Shown here one piece after another: positions 51,972 through 61,242 of a stretch of DNA of 64,000 nucleotides (position 1 is its first letter; each line of letters starts with the position of its first letter). The translations under genes and the position numbers were made by a program. The stretch covers positions 3,286,001 to 3,350,000 of the forward strand of contig NZ_CADDWH010000001.1 of NCBI RefSeq assembly GCF_902809865.1. Reading direction: 5' to 3'. Source of the DNA: Halobacillus sp. Marseille-Q1614. GTDB taxonomy: Bacteria; Bacillota; Bacilli; Bacillales; Halobacillaceae. A model generated the notes under the pieces. The model was not told where the DNA came from and made no database searches. It worked only from the letters and a program-made list of their open reading frames with translations.

Positions 51972-52589
51972 ATGAAACGAGAATCAATTATTGAAAGAAT
52001 GAAGAACCATAAACCTAAGGTGATTGGCCAAAAAGCCTTTAACAAATATTCCATTCTGCTGCCTCTGATCGAGAAAGATGGGGAGCTTCACCTCTTATTT
52101 GAAGTGCGTTCCCTGAATATGAGGCGCCAGCCTGGGGAGATTTGCTTTCCCGGGGGAAGAGTCGATGAGGAAGATCAAGTCGGGCAGGATACAGCGGTAA
52201 GAGAAGCGAAAGAAGAACTCGGGGTCGCGGACGGTGATATCCAGGACGTTTTTCCTTTTGATTACATGGTTTCCCCGTTTGGCATGATGGTAACCACTTA
52301 TGTAGGGTTTCTTAATCTAGATGAAAAGTTCATTCAGCCGAATCCAGCCGAGGTTGAGGAAGTCTTTACGGTGCCGCTGTCCTTTTTCAAAAAGAACAGC
52401 CCGGACATTCATTATGTGAATTTTGAAGTGAAGCCGGAGGAAGGCTTTCCGTTTGAACTGATCGCAAACGGCAAGGATTATGAGTGGCAGACAAGAAAAG
52501 TGGAAGAATACTTTTATCAATATGAAGGAAGAGTGATTTGGGGGCTGACGGCAAGAGTGCTGCATGCCTTTATTGAGTCGCTTGATTAA
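51972..52589 (+). CDS. CoA pyrophosphatase (Nudix, NudL type)
   Basis: 205 residues. The Nudix box reads GGRVDEEDQVGQDTAVREAKEELGV (about residues 59-83, catalytic glutamates in REAKEEL), and the preceding RRQPGEICFPGG is the extra NuCoA motif that marks CoA-specific enzymes. It splits coenzyme A into 4'-phosphopantetheine and 3',5'-ADP, probably to remove oxidised CoA. Single gene divergent from the molybdoenzyme. Confidence 0.92.
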   Translation: MKRESIIERMKNHKPKVIGQKAFNKYSILLPLIEKDGELHLLFEVRSLNMRRQPGEICFPGGRVDEEDQVGQDTAVREAKEELGVADGDIQDVFPFDYMVSPFGMMVTTYVGFLNLDEKFIQPNPAEVEEVFTVPLSFFKKNSPDIHYVNFEVKPEEGFPFELIANGKDYEWQTRKVEEYFYQYEGRVIWGLTARVLHAFIESLD

Positions 52590-52628
52590 TTGATTCACGT
52601 GGCTCGTTGTTGAAAAGGATGGTTGGAA

Positions 52629-52934
52629 GTGAAGGTTACGGGTGTTATTTTATTTTTTATTTTGGCTGCGGCCGCTTTAACGAATCCAACCCTTAGAGAT
52701 TTTCAGGAGTGGATGTTAAAAGAAAAAGGGATCGACTGTACAAATTATGACTGTCAAAATGAGAAGGGCGAGCCATTAGAATATTCGGTCTCCACCAGAA
52801 ACTCGCTGGTTTTGATGACGACGGAATATACGGTTGAATTTGAAGAAGAAACGAAGACAGTCCGGGCACTTGGGATCTTTTCTCATTTTATTGAACTGGA
52901 GAAAGACAACTGGCTTTGGAAAATTTTAAAATAA
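52629..52934 (+). CDS. small secreted or membrane-anchored protein (possibly DUF4359)
   Basis: About 101 residues from the GTG at 52629; a TTG at 52623 is equally possible because the AAAGGA site lies between the best spacings for both. It has an N-terminal hydrophobic segment (VILFFILAAAALTNPT), then a polar region with two cysteines close together (GIDCTNYDCQNEKG) and beta-like strands (LVLMTTEYTVEF, VRALGIFSHFIEL). The ALTNP-x-x-x-D-F opening recalls DUF4359 proteins. Function unknown. It follows the Nudix gene by 39 bp and may share its transcript. Confidence 0.6.
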   Translation: MKVTGVILFFILAAAALTNPTLRDFQEWMLKEKGIDCTNYDCQNEKGEPLEYSVSTRNSLVLMTTEYTVEFEEETKTVRALGIFSHFIELEKDNWLWKILK

Positions 52935-52936
52935 AG

Positions 52937-52980
52937 AAAAGGAGTCATCTCTTTTTAGGGGAGTACTCCTTTTCTTTTTT
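52937..52980 (+). terminator. terminator behind the small secreted protein gene
   Basis: AAAAGGAGT pairs with ACTCCTTTT, followed by CTTTTTT. Confidence 0.75.
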
Positions 52981-53055
52981 GCGTTGACGAAGGAGAAGGG
53001 GAATCGCGAGGCTCGAGCCTGACGATACCCCACAGCGAGTGCATTCCCCCTGCAT

Positions 53056-53505
53056 TTACTTCATAAAATAGAGAAACCATACGCCGTGGTTCTGTTCATC
53101 AGCAGCTGCCCGTCGAAACGTATCTTTAATTACCTGGTTCGGCGCGCTGTCCGCGATGTCTAAATAGAAATCAACCGCCATCTGCTCATCTTTAAAAGCA
53201 AAATCAATCGCTTCCTCATAAGTTTCCGGACATTCCTCAATGATCTCAGGTGAGGGCTGATTGCCTGTCAGCTGCATATAAATCGTGGAGAATGCCTGAA
53301 AATGTTTCTGTTCATCATTCCTGATTTCCATGATTTGATCGCGTGTCGCCTGATCGGATGCCATTTCAGCGATTTTCTCGTAGCAGGCAATTGCACTGTA
53401 TTCGGCGTTAATCGCTTTTTCAATATCATCTGTTAAATCTCTCGTCATCTGATAATCCTGGGCGTAATAGGGATAATTCTGGTAATAGTAAGGATTTGTA
53501 TACAT
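53056..53505 (-). CDS. ferritin-like (rubrerythrin-type) protein, YhjR-like
   Basis: 149 residues. The N-terminus is Tyr/Asn-rich (NPYYYQNYPYYAQDYQ), followed by a four-helix bundle with two diiron ligand sets: EYSAIACYEKI...EQKHFQAF and DEQMAVDFYLDI...DEQNHGVWF. It lacks the rubredoxin domain of full rubrerythrins. B. subtilis YhjR is a spore-associated relative. A role in iron or peroxide handling is plausible. GGGGGAG precedes the start; single gene. Confidence 0.85.
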   Translation of the reverse strand: MYTNPYYYQNYPYYAQDYQMTRDLTDDIEKAINAEYSAIACYEKIAEMASDQATRDQIMEIRNDEQKHFQAFSTIYMQLTGNQPSPEIIEECPETYEEAIDFAFKDEQMAVDFYLDIADSAPNQVIKDTFRRAAADEQNHGVWFLYFMK

Positions 53506-53585
53506 AATAGAAGCTCCCCCTAAATAGTAAAATCATTTTATCGTATGAATGAGGCGGGGGAGATTATGACAGTCTGTCTAAAATA

Positions 53586-53632
53586 AAAAGCCTGTCCTGC
53601 GGTGCTATCGCGCACCACGGAACAGGCTTTTT
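53586..53632 (-). terminator. terminator of the OFA transporter gene
   Basis: AAAAGCCTGTCC pairs with GGAACAGGCTTTT (one bulged base) around a loop that itself pairs GTGGTGCG/CGCACCAC in part. Confidence 0.75.
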
Positions 53633-53639
53633 AAATAGA

Positions 53640-54914
53640 TTAATAATTAACCGCTTCTTCTCTGCGCTGTTTTTCCTGCATTTCTTTCTCGGTCTTTTTG
53701 ATATCCCGTTTCATAAACAAGGAAAGGATAAACGCCAGAGTGATTAACCCGAAGAAAACGTAAAATACAGCCGTATAGCCATCGGTTCGATCTCTGATCT
53801 GGGAAACGAGCATCGGGCCGAATACTCCTCCAAGCGACCATGTCGTAAGAAGATAGCCGTGAATCGAGCCGAGCTGTTTTGTCCCAAACAAGTCCCCGAT
53901 AAACGCCGGAAGATTAGAGAATCCTCCGCCATAACAGCTGACTACAAGGAAAATAAAGAGCTGGAATAAGATGACGTTCGTCGTAATCGGCAGGGTGAAG
54001 AAAGCAACCATCTGGATTACGAAAAACACGAGAAATACATTAGAACGGCCAAGGTAATCCGAAGCGGCGGCCCAGCCAATTCTTCCTCCGCCATTAAAGA
54101 TCCCCATAATCCCGACCATGGCTGCGGCTGAAGCTGCCGATATTCCGACGACTTCCTGGGCCATTGGCGATGCTACGGAAATCATCATAATTCCAGCCGT
54201 CGTGTTAATGAGCATCATACCCCATAACAGCCAGAAACGTTTCGTTCTTACGGCCTGCCTGGACGATAACTGCTGCAGGTCCTTTTTGAATACTTTTTTA
54301 CCGGAAGCCATATCTTTCTTCATCGAAGCCGGCATCCAGCCTTCAGGCGGCGGTGCAATATAGGAAGCGCCTAATGTAATAAATACGAAATAAGCGGTAC
54401 CTAATATATAAAAGGTATTGGATATGCCGACGGTCGTCATCAGTTGAGCAGCAACGGGTGCTGTGATAAGGGCCCCCGTACCAAACCCAAGGACCGCTAA
54501 TCCAGTAGCTAAACCTCTTCGGTCAGGGAACCATTTAACCAGAGTGGATACGGGTGAAATGTAGCCGATCCCAAGCCCAAGTCCGCTGGCGAGTCCGTAG
54601 GTCAGCAGGAATAAGATCAGTGAATCTACCGCAATAGCTAAACCTGACCCAGCTTGTCCTAATCCAAATAAAACAGCAGCCACAATAGCTGATTTTCTTG
54701 GACCGGCTTTTTCAACAAATTTTCCAAACAGGGCCGCTGATGAACCAGCGAGCGCCATCATAATTGTAAATGCGATTGTTACTTGAGTTGGAGTCCATCC
54801 CATTTGTTCACTGACAGGAGTGGTGTACACGCTGTATGCGTAAGCTCCCCCGATGGATAGGTGAATGGCGATGGCGGATAAAGCAATTAACCATCTGTTC
54901 CTCATTGCTTTCAT
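53640..54914 (-). CDS. OFA-family MFS transporter (oxalate/formate antiporter-like)
   Basis: 424 residues with twelve membrane segments, a central loop with basic residues (about 190-215), and a charged tail (KKTEKEMQEKQRREEAVNY). Signature text: HLSIGGAYAYSVYTTPVSEQMGW, LASGLGLGIGYISPVSTLVKWFPDRRGLATGLAVLGFGTGAL, GGGRIGWAAASDYLGR. Members exchange oxalate for formate or carry lactate and other monocarboxylates; E. coli YhjX transports pyruvate. The substrate here is not known. AAAGGAGG precedes the start. Confidence 0.9.
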   Translation of the reverse strand: MKAMRNRWLIALSAIAIHLSIGGAYAYSVYTTPVSEQMGWTPTQVTIAFTIMMALAGSSAALFGKFVEKAGPRKSAIVAAVLFGLGQAGSGLAIAVDSLILFLLTYGLASGLGLGIGYISPVSTLVKWFPDRRGLATGLAVLGFGTGALITAPVAAQLMTTVGISNTFYILGTAYFVFITLGASYIAPPPEGWMPASMKKDMASGKKVFKKDLQQLSSRQAVRTKRFWLLWGMMLINTTAGIMMISVASPMAQEVVGISAASAAAMVGIMGIFNGGGRIGWAAASDYLGRSNVFLVFFVIQMVAFFTLPITTNVILFQLFIFLVVSCYGGGFSNLPAFIGDLFGTKQLGSIHGYLLTTWSLGGVFGPMLVSQIRDRTDGYTAVFYVFFGLITLAFILSLFMKRDIKKTEKEMQEKQRREEAVNY

Positions 54915-55229
54915 GTTGTTCCTCCTTTTATCTCTCTTTGTAAGCGCCTACACAAAGGATACATACTAGATGGTATAAAATCAAATTATTTTGAAATATT
55001 TAAAATATCAGTAATTTAACGCTTTTAGGTCTTAAAGCCTCTTTTTTCTATTTAAAAATAATTATATTTTTTAATTATCGGTGTATAAGTGCCTATATTA
55101 ATATAATTATGTTGTAGATTTTTGTAAAAAAAGCATGAAATAATAATCCCATTGCATGATTCTCATTATTCAGAATTTACCATATAGTTAACTTGTTGCG
55201 AAAATATACATAAATGGGAGCGTGTAAGT
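54915..55229. other. AT-rich divergent promoter region
   Basis: 315 bp, very rich in A and T, between the OFA transporter and the secreted protease. It must hold both promoters; several TATAAT-like boxes make exact placement unreliable. No ORF or RNA gene is recognised. Confidence 0.55.
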
Positions 55230-57623
55230 TTGAGGGCGAATAAGGTTTTCTCAATGGCAATGATAACGGCTTTAAGTTTCGGTTTAATTACAGGCCCTGC
55301 GACGAGCCAAACGGCGAAGGCAGCAGAGCCGGTTTCAGCAAAGCAGGAAGAGAAAAAAGAGCATGCGCATGGACAAGGTCCCTTTGATCTGGCCATCGCC
55401 AATGAAGAGCGACTGATTGAGATGTTAAAAGAAAGCGGGGAAATTCCTGAAAACGCTTCCCCTGAACAGGCAGAAAAGGCTCTCGATCAATTCCTGACGA
55501 AGAAGTCGGAAGCCGCAAAGGAAATGGAAAATGACGGTGAACTTAATGATGAAAAAGCCAAAATTGAAGAGGAAGTAAATGAAAAACTGAAAAAAGACAA
55601 TAAAGGAAAGGCGAAAGGCAAAGGGAAAAAGGGCAAGAAGAACCTGACATCTGTTGTTGAGGAAGAATATAACGGAGACGTCAGAACCGATAACGTACTT
55701 GTACTGTTAATCGAATTTCCTGACGCGCCTGCCACTGATATAACCTCTGAAGATACTAATATGTATTATGACGAATATGTAAAAGAGCATTATGAAGATA
55801 TGGTATTCGGAGATGAAGGCTATGAAGGTCCGAACGGCGAAAACCTTGTATCTATGAAACAATTTTATGAAGAACAGAGCAACGGCGCTTATACGATAGA
55901 TGGAGAGGTGGCCGGCTGGTACCAAGCTGAAAATCCGGCAGCTTATTATGGGGCGAATGATCCAGAGCCTGACGGAAGTGATACGAATGCACGCGGACTT
56001 GTGAGGGAAGCCCTTGAAGCAGCAGCGGCTGACCCTGATATGAATCTGGCAGACTATGATCAGGAAGACCGTTATGACTTAGACAATGATGGAAATACCC
56101 GTGAGCCGGACGGCCTTGTTGACCATTTAATGATTGTACACTCGGCCGTTGGTGAAGAAGCCGGCGGCGGTCAGTTAGGTGGAGATGCGATCTGGTCTCA
56201 CCGCTGGAATCTTGGCAATGTTTTTGCGATCCCTGGAGCCCCTGATGCTGAAGTCCCTTACTGGGGCGGCGGCATGGCAGCTTATGACTATACCGTTCAG
56301 CCTGCTGACGGAGCAGCTGGAGTTTTTGCTCATGAATACGGTCACGACTTAGGCCTGCCGGATGAGTATGATACGGCTTATTCTGGACAAGGGGAAGCGG
56401 TAGCCTACTGGTCGATTATGGCGAGCGGAAGCTGGGCCGGAGACATTCCTGGTACAGAACCTACAGGATTCAGCGCCTATGCTAAAGAACGTCTGCAGGC
56501 CGATCATGGCGGCAACTGGCTGAAGTACGATGAAGTAGACATAGATGAAGTCGATAAAAAAGGAATGGAAGTTCTACTGGATCAGGCCAATACAAAAGGG
56601 ACGAACTTAGATGCCCTTCGTGTCAACCTGCCTGATAAAGAAACACAGATCAATACACCATTTAGCGGAGAATATGAATACTTTAGCGGAAGCGGAAATA
56701 ACCTCGATCATTCAGCAGTGATGGACGTAGATCTAACGAATGCCGAGTCTGGTGAACTGGCATTTAAAGTCTGGTATGATATTGAAGTCGATTGGGATTA
56801 CGGTTCTGTGCAAGTAAGTGAAGACGGGGAAGCATGGGATGTGATTCCAGGTAACATTACTACTGATACTGACCCGCATGAACAAAACCCTGGACACGGA
56901 ATTACTGGTAAGTCAGACGGCTGGGTAGATGCCAAGTTTGATTTAAGCGACTATGCGGGCAAGAATATTCAAGTGAAAATTAACTATTGGACAGACGTGG
57001 CCGCGGTTCTGCCGGGATTATATGCCGATGACATCCGCGTTACAGCAGATGGGGAGGAAGTATTTTTTGACGATGCAGAAGGCGAGCCCAAAGTGGAGCT
57101 TGATGGATTTAAGAAGGATAATGGATGGAAAACTTCCGAGCATTACTATTTATTAGAGTGGCGAAATCATGAGGGTGTCGATGAAGGGTTAAAGCATATC
57201 CGTCGCGGCAACAGCTTGATGGTTTATGATCCAGGTTTAGTAATTTGGTATGTTGATAATAAATACAGCGATAACTGGACAGGCGCTCACCCAGGTGAAG
57301 GGTACCTGGGAGTTGTGGATGCGGATCAGAGAGGGATCATGAGAAGTGACGGTGAGCCTGCTTCTACCCGCTTCCAAGTTCATGATGCTGCCTTCAGCCT
57401 CCGTCATGATGAGAAGATGTTCATCGATTACCGCGATACTTTCGGCTATACCATTGAAGATAAGAAGAAACAATTTGTGAAGAAGTTTGATGACAGTAAA
57501 AACTATTTAAATCCAGTCCTTCCAGATGCAGGGCGCAATGTTCCTGAGTATGGACTGAACATTGAAGTAACCGGCGAAGCAAAGGATCGCACGGTAGGAA
57601 AAGTTAAGCTGACAAGAGATTAA
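55230..57623 (+). CDS. immune inhibitor A type metalloprotease (peptidase M6)
   Basis: 797 residues from the TTG at 55230, nine bases after GGGAG. It has a Sec signal peptide (MRANKVFSMAMITALSFGLITGPATSQTAKA), a propeptide with long acidic and Lys-rich coiled segments (to about residue 145, including a KGKAKGKGKKGKK run), and the M6 catalytic domain with HEYGHDLGLPDEYD (zinc motif near residue 368). Immunoglobulin-like and MAM/jelly-roll-like domains follow (FKVWYDIEVDWDYGSVQVSEDG, about 500-610). Bacillus relatives degrade host and environmental proteins. High acidity suits saline surroundings. Confidence 0.93.
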   Translation: MRANKVFSMAMITALSFGLITGPATSQTAKAAEPVSAKQEEKKEHAHGQGPFDLAIANEERLIEMLKESGEIPENASPEQAEKALDQFLTKKSEAAKEMENDGELNDEKAKIEEEVNEKLKKDNKGKAKGKGKKGKKNLTSVVEEEYNGDVRTDNVLVLLIEFPDAPATDITSEDTNMYYDEYVKEHYEDMVFGDEGYEGPNGENLVSMKQFYEEQSNGAYTIDGEVAGWYQAENPAAYYGANDPEPDGSDTNARGLVREALEAAAADPDMNLADYDQEDRYDLDNDGNTREPDGLVDHLMIVHSAVGEEAGGGQLGGDAIWSHRWNLGNVFAIPGAPDAEVPYWGGGMAAYDYTVQPADGAAGVFAHEYGHDLGLPDEYDTAYSGQGEAVAYWSIMASGSWAGDIPGTEPTGFSAYAKERLQADHGGNWLKYDEVDIDEVDKKGMEVLLDQANTKGTNLDALRVNLPDKETQINTPFSGEYEYFSGSGNNLDHSAVMDVDLTNAESGELAFKVWYDIEVDWDYGSVQVSEDGEAWDVIPGNITTDTDPHEQNPGHGITGKSDGWVDAKFDLSDYAGKNIQVKINYWTDVAAVLPGLYADDIRVTADGEEVFFDDAEGEPKVELDGFKKDNGWKTSEHYYLLEWRNHEGVDEGLKHIRRGNSLMVYDPGLVIWYVDNKYSDNWTGAHPGEGYLGVVDADQRGIMRSDGEPASTRFQVHDAAFSLRHDEKMFIDYRDTFGYTIEDKKKQFVKKFDDSKNYLNPVLPDAGRNVPEYGLNIEVTGEAKDRTVGKVKLTRD

Positions 57624-57636
57624 TAGGAAGATTTAG

Positions 57637-57675
57637 AAGACCTGCTTCTATTGGGGAAGAAGCAGGTCTTTTTGC
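57637..57675 (+). terminator. terminator of the M6 protease gene
   Basis: AGACCTGCTTC pairs with GAAGCAGGTCT, then TTTTTGC. Confidence 0.88.
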
Positions 57676-57757
57676 TGGAAAATTTTATTGTTTTCATAGA
57701 CAGGCTTTAGTATGATAAAGATGATCGTTATAACGAATGACAGGAGATGATTGGCTG

Positions 57758-58477
57758 ATGAAACAAATGAAGAAGCTCTCCGCCTTTCTGCTTGTTTTTG
57801 TCCTGCTGATTTCAGTGGCGTCTGCTGTTTCTGCCAAAGGACCTGTGAAAAAAGAAGTCGATTATGTAGCGTTAGGAGACTCGTTAGCCTATGGGATTAC
57901 GCCGGACAACAAGCCTGGCTCAGGCTATCCCGATTACCTTGTCGATCGTTTGGAACAGTCACAGTACACCGTAGATTATGCTAATTTTGCCGTTCCCAGA
58001 CACACATCTGCTAATCTAGCAGCTGTACTTAATGAAGAATTTGTTCAAGGAAAAATTAAAGAAGCTGAATACATCACAATTAATATTGGCGCCAATGACC
58101 TGCTGCCGGTGCGCTTCAATCCTTCCCTGGTTCCTGGTGCTTTACAGGGGGTGGCTGTCAATTTACAAGGCGTTTTAAGTAAAATCGATGCCATCAACCC
58201 AGATGCCAGAGTGTATGTTCTGGGCTATTACAATCCATTTCCTTACGCTCCTGAAGCATTGCAGCCTCAGCTAAAGTTCTTATTGGACGCTTTAAACGGA
58301 GTGATTCAGTCAGCGGCAAGTGAGAACGGAGATACTTATATCTCGACTGAAAAAGTGATTGCTAAAAACTATGAAACATACCTTCCAAACCCTGATAATA
58401 TTCATGTGAGTAAAGAAGGCTATCAAGCTATTGCAAAAGAATTTTGGAAGAAGCTTGATAAAAGTAAAAATAATTAA
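57758..58477 (+). CDS. secreted SGNH/GDSL hydrolase
   Basis: 239 residues from the ATG at 57758 (AGGAG eleven bases upstream; an ATG at 57737 is possible but would displace the signal peptide). The signal peptide ends near VASAVSAKG. SGNH blocks are VALGDSLAYG (nucleophile Ser), INIGANDLLP (Asn), and DNIHVSKEGY (catalytic Asp and His). It is a secreted or wall-associated esterase, lipase or deacetylase; the substrate is not evident. Its own promoter probably follows the M6 terminator. Confidence 0.9.
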   Translation: MKQMKKLSAFLLVFVLLISVASAVSAKGPVKKEVDYVALGDSLAYGITPDNKPGSGYPDYLVDRLEQSQYTVDYANFAVPRHTSANLAAVLNEEFVQGKIKEAEYITINIGANDLLPVRFNPSLVPGALQGVAVNLQGVLSKIDAINPDARVYVLGYYNPFPYAPEALQPQLKFLLDALNGVIQSAASENGDTYISTEKVIAKNYETYLPNPDNIHVSKEGYQAIAKEFWKKLDKSKNN

Positions 58478-58760
58478 AATGAGCCGGTCTCACGGTGTGA
58501 ACGACACTAGGGGCCGGCTTTGTTTATAGATGGAATGCTTTCTGACCCCTTTTCTTCCTATTTATACTTGGTTTTCACGATTATTTCCGAGGAAATAATA
58601 CTAAATTTTGCGGTGCTGCTTAAAACCTGTCGAAATATAAATGAGTGCCCATTTCTAATAGCAAGGTTTCTTCGCTGTTTTTGTGAATGAATATCGTCCC
58701 CCCTTCTCCAGCTGGAAAATATTTGACGTAACCGCCGAGCGGCCGTAAAATTTTAATAAA

Positions 58761-58774
58761 TGAAAGCGCTTTCT
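58761..58774 (+). promoter_or_regulatory. cre-like CcpA site before the alcohol dehydrogenase gene
   Basis: TGAAAGCGCTTTCT fits the TGWAANCGNTNWCA consensus except for the last base. It lies 27 bases before the start codon, where CcpA would block transcription or early elongation, so repression by good carbon sources is expected. The remainder of 58478-58800 contains a weak SGNH-gene terminator (AGCCGG/CCGGCT) and no gene. Confidence 0.6.
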
Positions 58775-58800
58775 AAATATTGGAATAAAGGAGTTTTTAA

Positions 58801-59982
58801 ATGAATCCGTTTGTTTCACCTAAGCATATTTACTATGGAGAAGGATCGTTATGCAAGCTGCCCGAAATCATCCAGGACCTGCAGGTAAAAAAGGTGGTCC
58901 TGATCACTGATCCGATATTAAAGGAGCTTGGTGTCATTGATCCCGTTTTAGAAATTTTACATAACGAAAATGTTGAACTTGATATTATTACTAGTGTCGT
59001 GCCGGAACCGCCGATCGATACAGCAGATCAAGTGGTTGAAGAAGCCAGGGAAAGCCAGCCTGAATTAGTGATTGGCGTAGGCGGCGGGAGTGCCATTGAC
59101 ATTGCGAAAGCTACAGCCGTGTTAGTAGAGAACGAAGGTAAGGTGGAGGAATATTTAAACCTAAATGGAACGAAAAAGCTTGAGAATAAGGGTGTTCCCA
59201 AGCTGTTTATTCCAACTACGGCCGGAACGGGAGCCGAAGTAACGGACATCGCTGTTTTTTCATTAGAAGACACGAAAGACGTAATCACCCACGAATACTT
59301 GCTGGCCGATTACGCCATTGTCGATCCTGTTTTAACTTACTCACTTCCTGAAAAAGTGACTGCCGCAAGCGGTATTGATGCCTTAACGCACGCAATTGAA
59401 GCCTATACGTCCACACAAGCTGGTCCGCTCACGGACTCACTGGCGCTCGATGCTATCGGAAAAATCAGCGCAAATATCAGAACAGCTGTCTGGAACGGAA
59501 AAGACAAGCATGCCCGTGAACAAATGGCGCTTGGAAGCCTAATTGCCGGACTGAGTTTTTACAATGCCGGTGTCGCCGGAGTACATGCATTAGCTTATCC
59601 GTTAGGCGGCTTATTTAAGATTCCCCACGGCGAATCAAATGCCGTTCTGCTGCCGTATGTTTATGACCACATTTGGCCTGCATGCCTCCATAAGATGAGC
59701 AAAGTTGCTGAAGCCATGGGACTGCCTGCAGAAGGAAAAGACAATCGTACACTCGCCCGGGAGGTCGTTTGGGAGTTATTTCACTTAGTTGAGGACGTCG
59801 GGCTTTCGACTCAGCTCAGTGCTTACGAAATTAAAGAAAAAGATATCGAGTCTTTAACAAGAAACGGCATTAAGCAAACTAGACTGCTCAACCGAAGCCC
59901 GAAAAAGCTTGATGAGCAGTCAATTCACCAAATTTACACGAATGCCTATCACAGACGATTGGACGGATCCAATCATGTTTAA
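58801..59982 (+). CDS. iron-containing alcohol dehydrogenase
   Basis: 393 residues of the Fe-ADH (group III) family. NAD-binding GVGGGSAIDIAKATAV is at about 95-110, the metal-site text AASGIDALTHAIEAYTS, and GVHALAYPLGGLFKIPHGESNAVLLPYV supplies His ligands. It interconverts alcohols and aldehydes or ketones; substrates in the family range from 1,3-propanediol and butanol to lactaldehyde and 4-hydroxybutyrate. AAAGGAG precedes the start. Its end overlaps the thioesterase gene by eight bases, hinting at a joint pathway through an acyl-CoA. Confidence 0.93.
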   Translation: MNPFVSPKHIYYGEGSLCKLPEIIQDLQVKKVVLITDPILKELGVIDPVLEILHNENVELDIITSVVPEPPIDTADQVVEEARESQPELVIGVGGGSAIDIAKATAVLVENEGKVEEYLNLNGTKKLENKGVPKLFIPTTAGTGAEVTDIAVFSLEDTKDVITHEYLLADYAIVDPVLTYSLPEKVTAASGIDALTHAIEAYTSTQAGPLTDSLALDAIGKISANIRTAVWNGKDKHAREQMALGSLIAGLSFYNAGVAGVHALAYPLGGLFKIPHGESNAVLLPYVYDHIWPACLHKMSKVAEAMGLPAEGKDNRTLAREVVWELFHLVEDVGLSTQLSAYEIKEKDIESLTRNGIKQTRLLNRSPKKLDEQSIHQIYTNAYHRRLDGSNHV

Positions 59983-60364
59983 ATCGACCATTGAACCCCG
60001 CGTTTCGGAAACGGACGGAGTCGGCCACATCAACAATACGGTCATCCCCGTCTGGCTTGAAGCCGGCCGTAATCCGATTTTTAAGCTGTTTACACCCGAT
60101 GATAATTTTGCAAACTGGAAGATGATTATTATTAATATGAATATTGATTACACCAGCCAAATTTATTTCGGGGTGAATGTTGAAATCCGTACGTGGGTGA
60201 ATAAAGTGGGCAACACCAGTCTTCAGCTGTATGAAGAAGTGTGGCAGAAGGATACGCTGTGTGCGAAAGGGACAACGACATATGTGAACTATAATTTGGA
60301 GAAGCAGGCATCGGAGAGAATTCCGGGTAAGATTCGCGAAGCGCTTGAAGCACATTTATATTAA
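59975..60364 (+). CDS. acyl-CoA thioesterase (hotdog fold)
   Basis: 129 residues from the ATG at 59975; earlier ATGs lie deep in the dehydrogenase gene and add no homologous sequence. The 4-hydroxybenzoyl-CoA thioesterase pattern is clear: PRVSETDGVGHINNTVIPVWLEAGR, where the Asp and Asn of the DGxGHxNN text are active-site positions, and the beta strand YFGVNVEIRTWVNKVGNTSLQL follows. It releases CoA from an acyl-CoA in the cytoplasm. Overlap with the upstream ADH suggests translational coupling. Confidence 0.85.
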   Translation: MFKSTIEPRVSETDGVGHINNTVIPVWLEAGRNPIFKLFTPDDNFANWKMIIINMNIDYTSQIYFGVNVEIRTWVNKVGNTSLQLYEEVWQKDTLCAKGTTTYVNYNLEKQASERIPGKIREALEAHLY

Positions 60365-61056
60365 GTAGGAAAAGCAGTCCTGTGTTCAGGACTGCTTTTT
60401 CTAATCACCGGCTTTCCCTGAAAATAAGCAGTTCCAAGCAAAGAACAAAGCAAAATCAATTCAAAGAAATTCGTAACTGCGCCGCTTTCTACAGGCAGCT
60501 GAACAGTGCTCCCTATGATCATTAAAAAGGAACCGATGAAGAACCATGCCCACTTCTGCTTACGCCAAATCATAACGGAGGTGGCAAGAAGCACGAAGGA
60601 GACGATCAGCACCATAATCGGGGGACCGCTTGAAGGCTCGGAACTGCTGTAGCTTAGTACTCCGTATTCCCAATTGGGTTCTAACTCGAGCCCAAATACT
60701 TCTGTCAAAAGTTCGATGAGCACCAGCGATGCCGTTAAAACAAAGGCAGAGAGCCGTACCCACGACTTTTTTACCAAGCAGATGTCTGCCTGTTCAAGGG
60801 TTTTCCAGGCAAACAGGACAAGAAGCGGTGTGAAAAAGGCATGAATCCAGAACCGGGCAAGATTCAAGCTCTCCAACAATGTTCCTTCCCCGATCAATCG
60901 TCCGGATGCAATGATTCCATTGTCATAGATTAGTCCTGCGATCACAGGCAGAAGGAAAGCTGTGCTCACAACATAGCGGCTTTTAAATATTTTAATCGCT
61001 GATATGAAAAGGGCAGTGTAAACGAAAGCCAACAAGCTGAAAAGAACGGTATCCAC
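60361..61056 (-). CDS. uncharacterised integral membrane protein
   Basis: 231 residues with about seven hydrophobic helices (near residues 5-25, 30-47, 68-86, 103-122, 148-163, 170-187, 195-212). No family is recognised. A polar loop (GLELEPNWEYGVLSYSSSEPSSGPP) lies between helices four and five. The start has AAAGGAG at a long distance. The last fifteen codons lie inside the terminator shared with the convergent thioesterase gene, and the two reading frames overlap by four bases. Function unknown. Confidence 0.75.
   Translation of the reverse strand: MDTVLFSLLAFVYTALFISAIKIFKSRYVVSTAFLLPVIAGLIYDNGIIASGRLIGEGTLLESLNLARFWIHAFFTPLLVLFAWKTLEQADICLVKKSWVRLSAFVLTASLVLIELLTEVFGLELEPNWEYGVLSYSSSEPSSGPPIMVLIVSFVLLATSVMIWRKQKWAWFFIGSFLMIIGSTVQLPVESGAVTNFFELILLCSLLGTAYFQGKPVIRKSSPEHRTAFPT
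60369..60401 (+). terminator. terminator of the ADH/thioesterase operon, inside a convergent gene
   Basis: AAAGCAGTCCTG pairs with CAGGACTGCTTT across TGTT, then TTC. The same DNA encodes the C-terminal KSSPEHRTAF of the opposing membrane protein and also works as a hairpin with a short U-tract on that strand. Confidence 0.75.
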
Positions 61057-61242
61057 TTCACTTCAATCTCCTTTCGTTTTTAAAAGTATTCTATACATTT
61101 TTTCAAATTGCTTCTAACATGCTGTTTCCTCCTATACTTCCCTTGTGAAATCAAACTAGGTTCATTTTCCCTAAATTCTATTTTTTCAGAAAATTACTAG
61201 ATAAATATTTTTAGATAAGTTAGAATATTAACTAAATTATAA

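Noticed and set aside
52997-53051. Possible further copy of the structured repeat
   Set aside because: AGGGGAAT and ATTCCCC can pair, but the core ends CGCTTTCC and AGGAGTCTC are missing. It could be a chance palindrome or a very degenerate copy, so it was not counted.
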